The position numbers and the translations under genes were made by a program. A DNA stretch of 6,730 nucleotides from Methanosarcina sp. Its GTDB lineage: Archaea > Halobacteriota > Methanosarcinia > Methanosarcinales > Methanosarcinaceae. Of this stretch, positions 4,631 through 6,730 are shown piece after piece (the stretch's first letter is position 1; every line of letters begins with the position of its first letter). The stretch is from positions 1-6,730 of the forward strand of contig DUGS01000189.1 of the NCBI GenBank assembly GCA_013331265.1, given 5' to 3'. Below the pieces are notes generated by a model. The model ran no database searches, was not told where the DNA came from, and worked only from the letters and a program-made list of their open reading frames with translations.

Positions 4631-6730
4631 TCAAAGAGAATGGTCAACTACAAATGTAGTGTTCCCTTCTACTTTCTCAGAGTCCAGATCATAACCGGTT
4701 ACTGAGACTTTGTGTGATCCTTCATTAATTTCTGATTTTATTCTAGCTGTGTAGTAGTAATCGCCATCCAAATAGGTTACGTAAGTGACCTCGATTTTTT
4801 CATTGGCTGAGATTGATACAGAAGGTTTCGATTTTAATGCTGTTGAAGGAGTGACTTTGATCTTAAGATTCCCTTTGTCGATAACTGTTGGGGTAACCTC
4901 AATTTCAAAGTTTGGAGCTGAGCTGTCAACCAGAATTTCATCGAATGCATAGACTATATTTCCAAAGATATCCGTACATTCAGCTTGCACAAAGAAACGG
5001 TCCCCGTTCCTTACAATGTAATTGCCTGTCCAGTTAACCCCGTCTACGGATGTCAGCTCAAAGGACTCGGGCTCAAAACCTTCCAGGCCAACCTTGCATA
5101 CTACGGACTGGAGAGGCACTGGATATGTTACAGTAAACGTTGTAGCAGTCTTGCAGGGATTGGGAGTAATATCCAGCATGACTTTGGGGGCTCCGGTATA
5201 GACTTTAGTCTGGGCGTCCGGTTCCGGATGATCAGGCTCTTTGTTGCCTGCCCTATCAACGGCATTTGAACGGAAGTAATAGGTCTGGTTGTCCTCTCCG
5301 GTAAAGACTGAAGAGTTATCCGTAGTCTTTGAAATCCATGTCTCCCAGTTAACTCCGTCCGTGCTTGAGTCTATAGAGTAGTAATCAATCCCTGAACTTT
5401 CATCTGTTCCGTTCCAGGAAACAGTAAATGTTTTGTTGTTGGTGTATGCAGGGAGTTCCAGTACTCTTGAAGTGGGAGGTACCGTTTCGACAGTATTTGT
5501 CTCCGAAACAAATGAAGAAAGGTCTACAAGAGGCTTAAGGGAAACGCTATCCCAGGAGATATTAACCGGCACGATTTCTCCTGGCAACTGCCTCAAGCCG
5601 AGTGTAAGGTTATTCTGTCCTGCCTGCATGGCTATGGGGACTTCAAGGTGCTGCCACCCTTCAGCTTCGCTGATTCCATCTGACCAGATAATTTCTCCGT
5701 TGACTGCAGCGTATTTTAACTGGGGATCTATTTCCTGGGAAGTTAAGTTGAAATCATCTATCACATATGCTGAAAGGACAGCCATAGTGTCTTCTTTGCA
5801 TTCAATAGTTTGAGAAATCTCTCCGAACTCTACTGAATCGGACAGGTTTCCTTCATAGGAATTTACTATCCTGTAAGCATAAGAAGAATTTACACCTGAG
5901 ACGTTTGCATATGAGCCAGTTATATCTTCACTGTTTGAAGTAAAATTCCAGCCTGTCGAAGACTCCATATCTCCGTTTACAATCTTCGGAAGCTCAGAGG
6001 CTTCGGTGTACTTTTTGTCAGCCAGGTGAGAGAAGGTGTTATTATTTTCCAGATAGAGATGAACAGACCTGTAAGGGAAATAATCAGGCTTTTCTTTAAA
6101 GAGTGCAAACTCAAGTTTAGACCTGCCGCTGTTCAAATTATGGCGGGTGTATGTCATATTTTTCTGCCAGGTCTCCCCATCTTTTATTGGAACATTAAGT
6201 TCCTTGATAACATCACCATCGATTTTCATCTGGAGGACATAGTTTACACTCTGAAGCTCATGGTTTTCAATTCCGACTGTAACATTAATAGGAACATTGA
6301 TAAAGCTCTCATCAGGATAACCTTCGGCTTTTCCATCAGGACCCAGGAGATACAGCATTGTAAAGGTCTCCTTTTCCCGGGTCATCTTGGCATATGCAAG
6401 CATTGCACCTGAGATAATTATCGAACCTATCAGGGCAATTACGAGAGCTTTTTCAATTTCCGGAGGCAAAGGCTTTTTTCTTTCGGTTCCGGCTTCTGAG
6501 CCGGACTGGTGTCTTAAACCCTTTGCTTTAACTTTGCTCCTTGACCTGTGAAAACGCCTGCTTTCAGTCGCAGCAGGGGGTTCCTCAGCTCCATCAGGAC
6601 CTTCATCAACCTCGTCCGACTGAATGGATTTTATGAATTCTTTAAGAGAAAACGAGAATTGCTCGCTTTCGTCTTTTAGTTTTCGTGTAAAAATTGCAAG
6701 AATACTGAAGAAAGTTGTGATCCCAAGAAT
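4631..6730 (-). CDS. DUF1616 membrane protein with large exported jelly-roll/Ig-like region (N-terminus beyond window)
   Basis: The frame is open from the TGA at 4631-4633 to the window edge, 699 residues with no start, so the 5' end lies past 6730. In visible numbering: residues 1-14 (ILGITTFFSILAIF) are the end of a transmembrane helix; 15-94 are a charged linker, first acidic then Arg/Lys-rich, predicted cytoplasmic; 95-115 are another helix. Next comes the DUF1616 signature LLGPDGKAEGYP with VTVGIENHE, then a region beginning NGDMESSTGW that resembles a jelly-roll carbohydrate-binding fold. An Ig/FN3-like module (SWNGTDESSGIDYYS to YYFRSNAVDRAGNKEP) and two further beta-sandwich-like segments follow, ending DHSL. 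About 16 N-X-S/T sequons lie outside the membrane, fitting a glycosylated surface protein. DUF1616 has no established function; the jelly-roll and Ig calls are by pattern. The gene is on the same strand as the PEF-CTERM gene but far from it, so probably not co-transcribed. Confidence 0.85.
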   Translation of the reverse strand: MLGITTFFSILAIFTRKLKDESEQFSFSLKEFIKSIQSDEVDEGPDGAEEPPAATESRRFHRSRSKVKAKGLRHQSGSEAGTERKKPLPPEIEKALVIALIGSIIISGAMLAYAKMTREKETFTMLYLLGPDGKAEGYPDESFINVPINVTVGIENHELQSVNYVLQMKIDGDVIKELNVPIKDGETWQKNMTYTRHNLNSGRSKLEFALFKEKPDYFPYRSVHLYLENNNTFSHLADKKYTEASELPKIVNGDMESSTGWNFTSNSEDITGSYANVSGVNSSYAYRIVNSYEGNLSDSVEFGEISQTIECKEDTMAVLSAYVIDDFNLTSQEIDPQLKYAAVNGEIIWSDGISEAEGWQHLEVPIAMQAGQNNLTLGLRQLPGEIVPVNISWDSVSLKPLVDLSSFVSETNTVETVPPTSRVLELPAYTNNKTFTVSWNGTDESSGIDYYSIDSSTDGVNWETWISKTTDNSSVFTGEDNQTYYFRSNAVDRAGNKEPDHPEPDAQTKVYTGAPKVMLDITPNPCKTATTFTVTYPVPLQSVVCKVGLEGFEPESFELTSVDGVNWTGNYIVRNGDRFFVQAECTDIFGNIVYAFDEILVDSSAPNFEIEVTPTVIDKGNLKIKVTPSTALKSKPSVSISANEKIEVTYVTYLDGDYYYTARIKSEINEGSHKVSVTGYDLDSEKVEGNTTFVVDHSL

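Noticed and set aside
6467..6469. TTG as the start of a 612-aa form of the DUF1616 protein
   Set aside because: The frame stays open upstream for 87 more codons to the window edge and encodes a charged linker and a membrane segment, so this is an internal Leu codon.

Overview
The window looks archaeal and most like Methanosarcina or a close relative. It carries a secreted protein with a PEF-CTERM sorting tail, a multidomain DUF1616 envelope protein rich in N-glycosylation sequons, AT-rich intergenic DNA with T-rich terminator tracts, and nested mobile elements of kinds known to be abundant in that genus. The genus is inferred from these features; no marker gene is present.

Left half (1 to about 3410): one mobile element inside another. 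The outer element is an IS256-family insertion sequence with an intact DDE transposase (2224-3351) and a right terminal repeat ending near 3410. Its left tip lies just outside the window. A group II intron (13-2166) sits inside its left terminal repeat. The intron boundaries are well supported: a GTGCG 5' end, a 13-bp stem closing domain I (26-38 with 347-359), an EBS1 loop (280-286) complementary to all 7 bases before the insertion point (6-12), a 34-nt domain V (2092-2125), and a domain VI with a bulged branch-point A (2160). Removing 13-2166 in silico rebuilds a stretch (TTCTGTAAAAT) that also occurs in the right repeat of the IS. The intron has the same orientation as the transposase and lies upstream of its start codon.

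The intron protein (reverse transcriptase/maturase, 587-2048) is split by a frame change in a run of 12 A just before the YADD catalytic motif. It lacks an HNH endonuclease domain. It is either a broken gene or one rescued by slippage on the A run.

Right half (about 3411-6730): ordinary chromosomal envelope genes on the minus strand. A 178-aa PEF-CTERM protein (3520-4056) ends in a hairpin/T-tract terminator that overlaps its stop codon. A 574-bp AT-rich spacer follows. Then comes the C-terminal part of a large DUF1616 membrane protein (4631 to beyond 6730) with a jelly-roll-like region and Ig-like modules. Both products are predicted to be displayed on the outer face of the cell. The IS lies convergent to the PEF-CTERM gene and about 90 bp beyond its 3' hairpin, so it does not interrupt it. 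No RNA genes other than the intron, and no CRISPR array, were seen.
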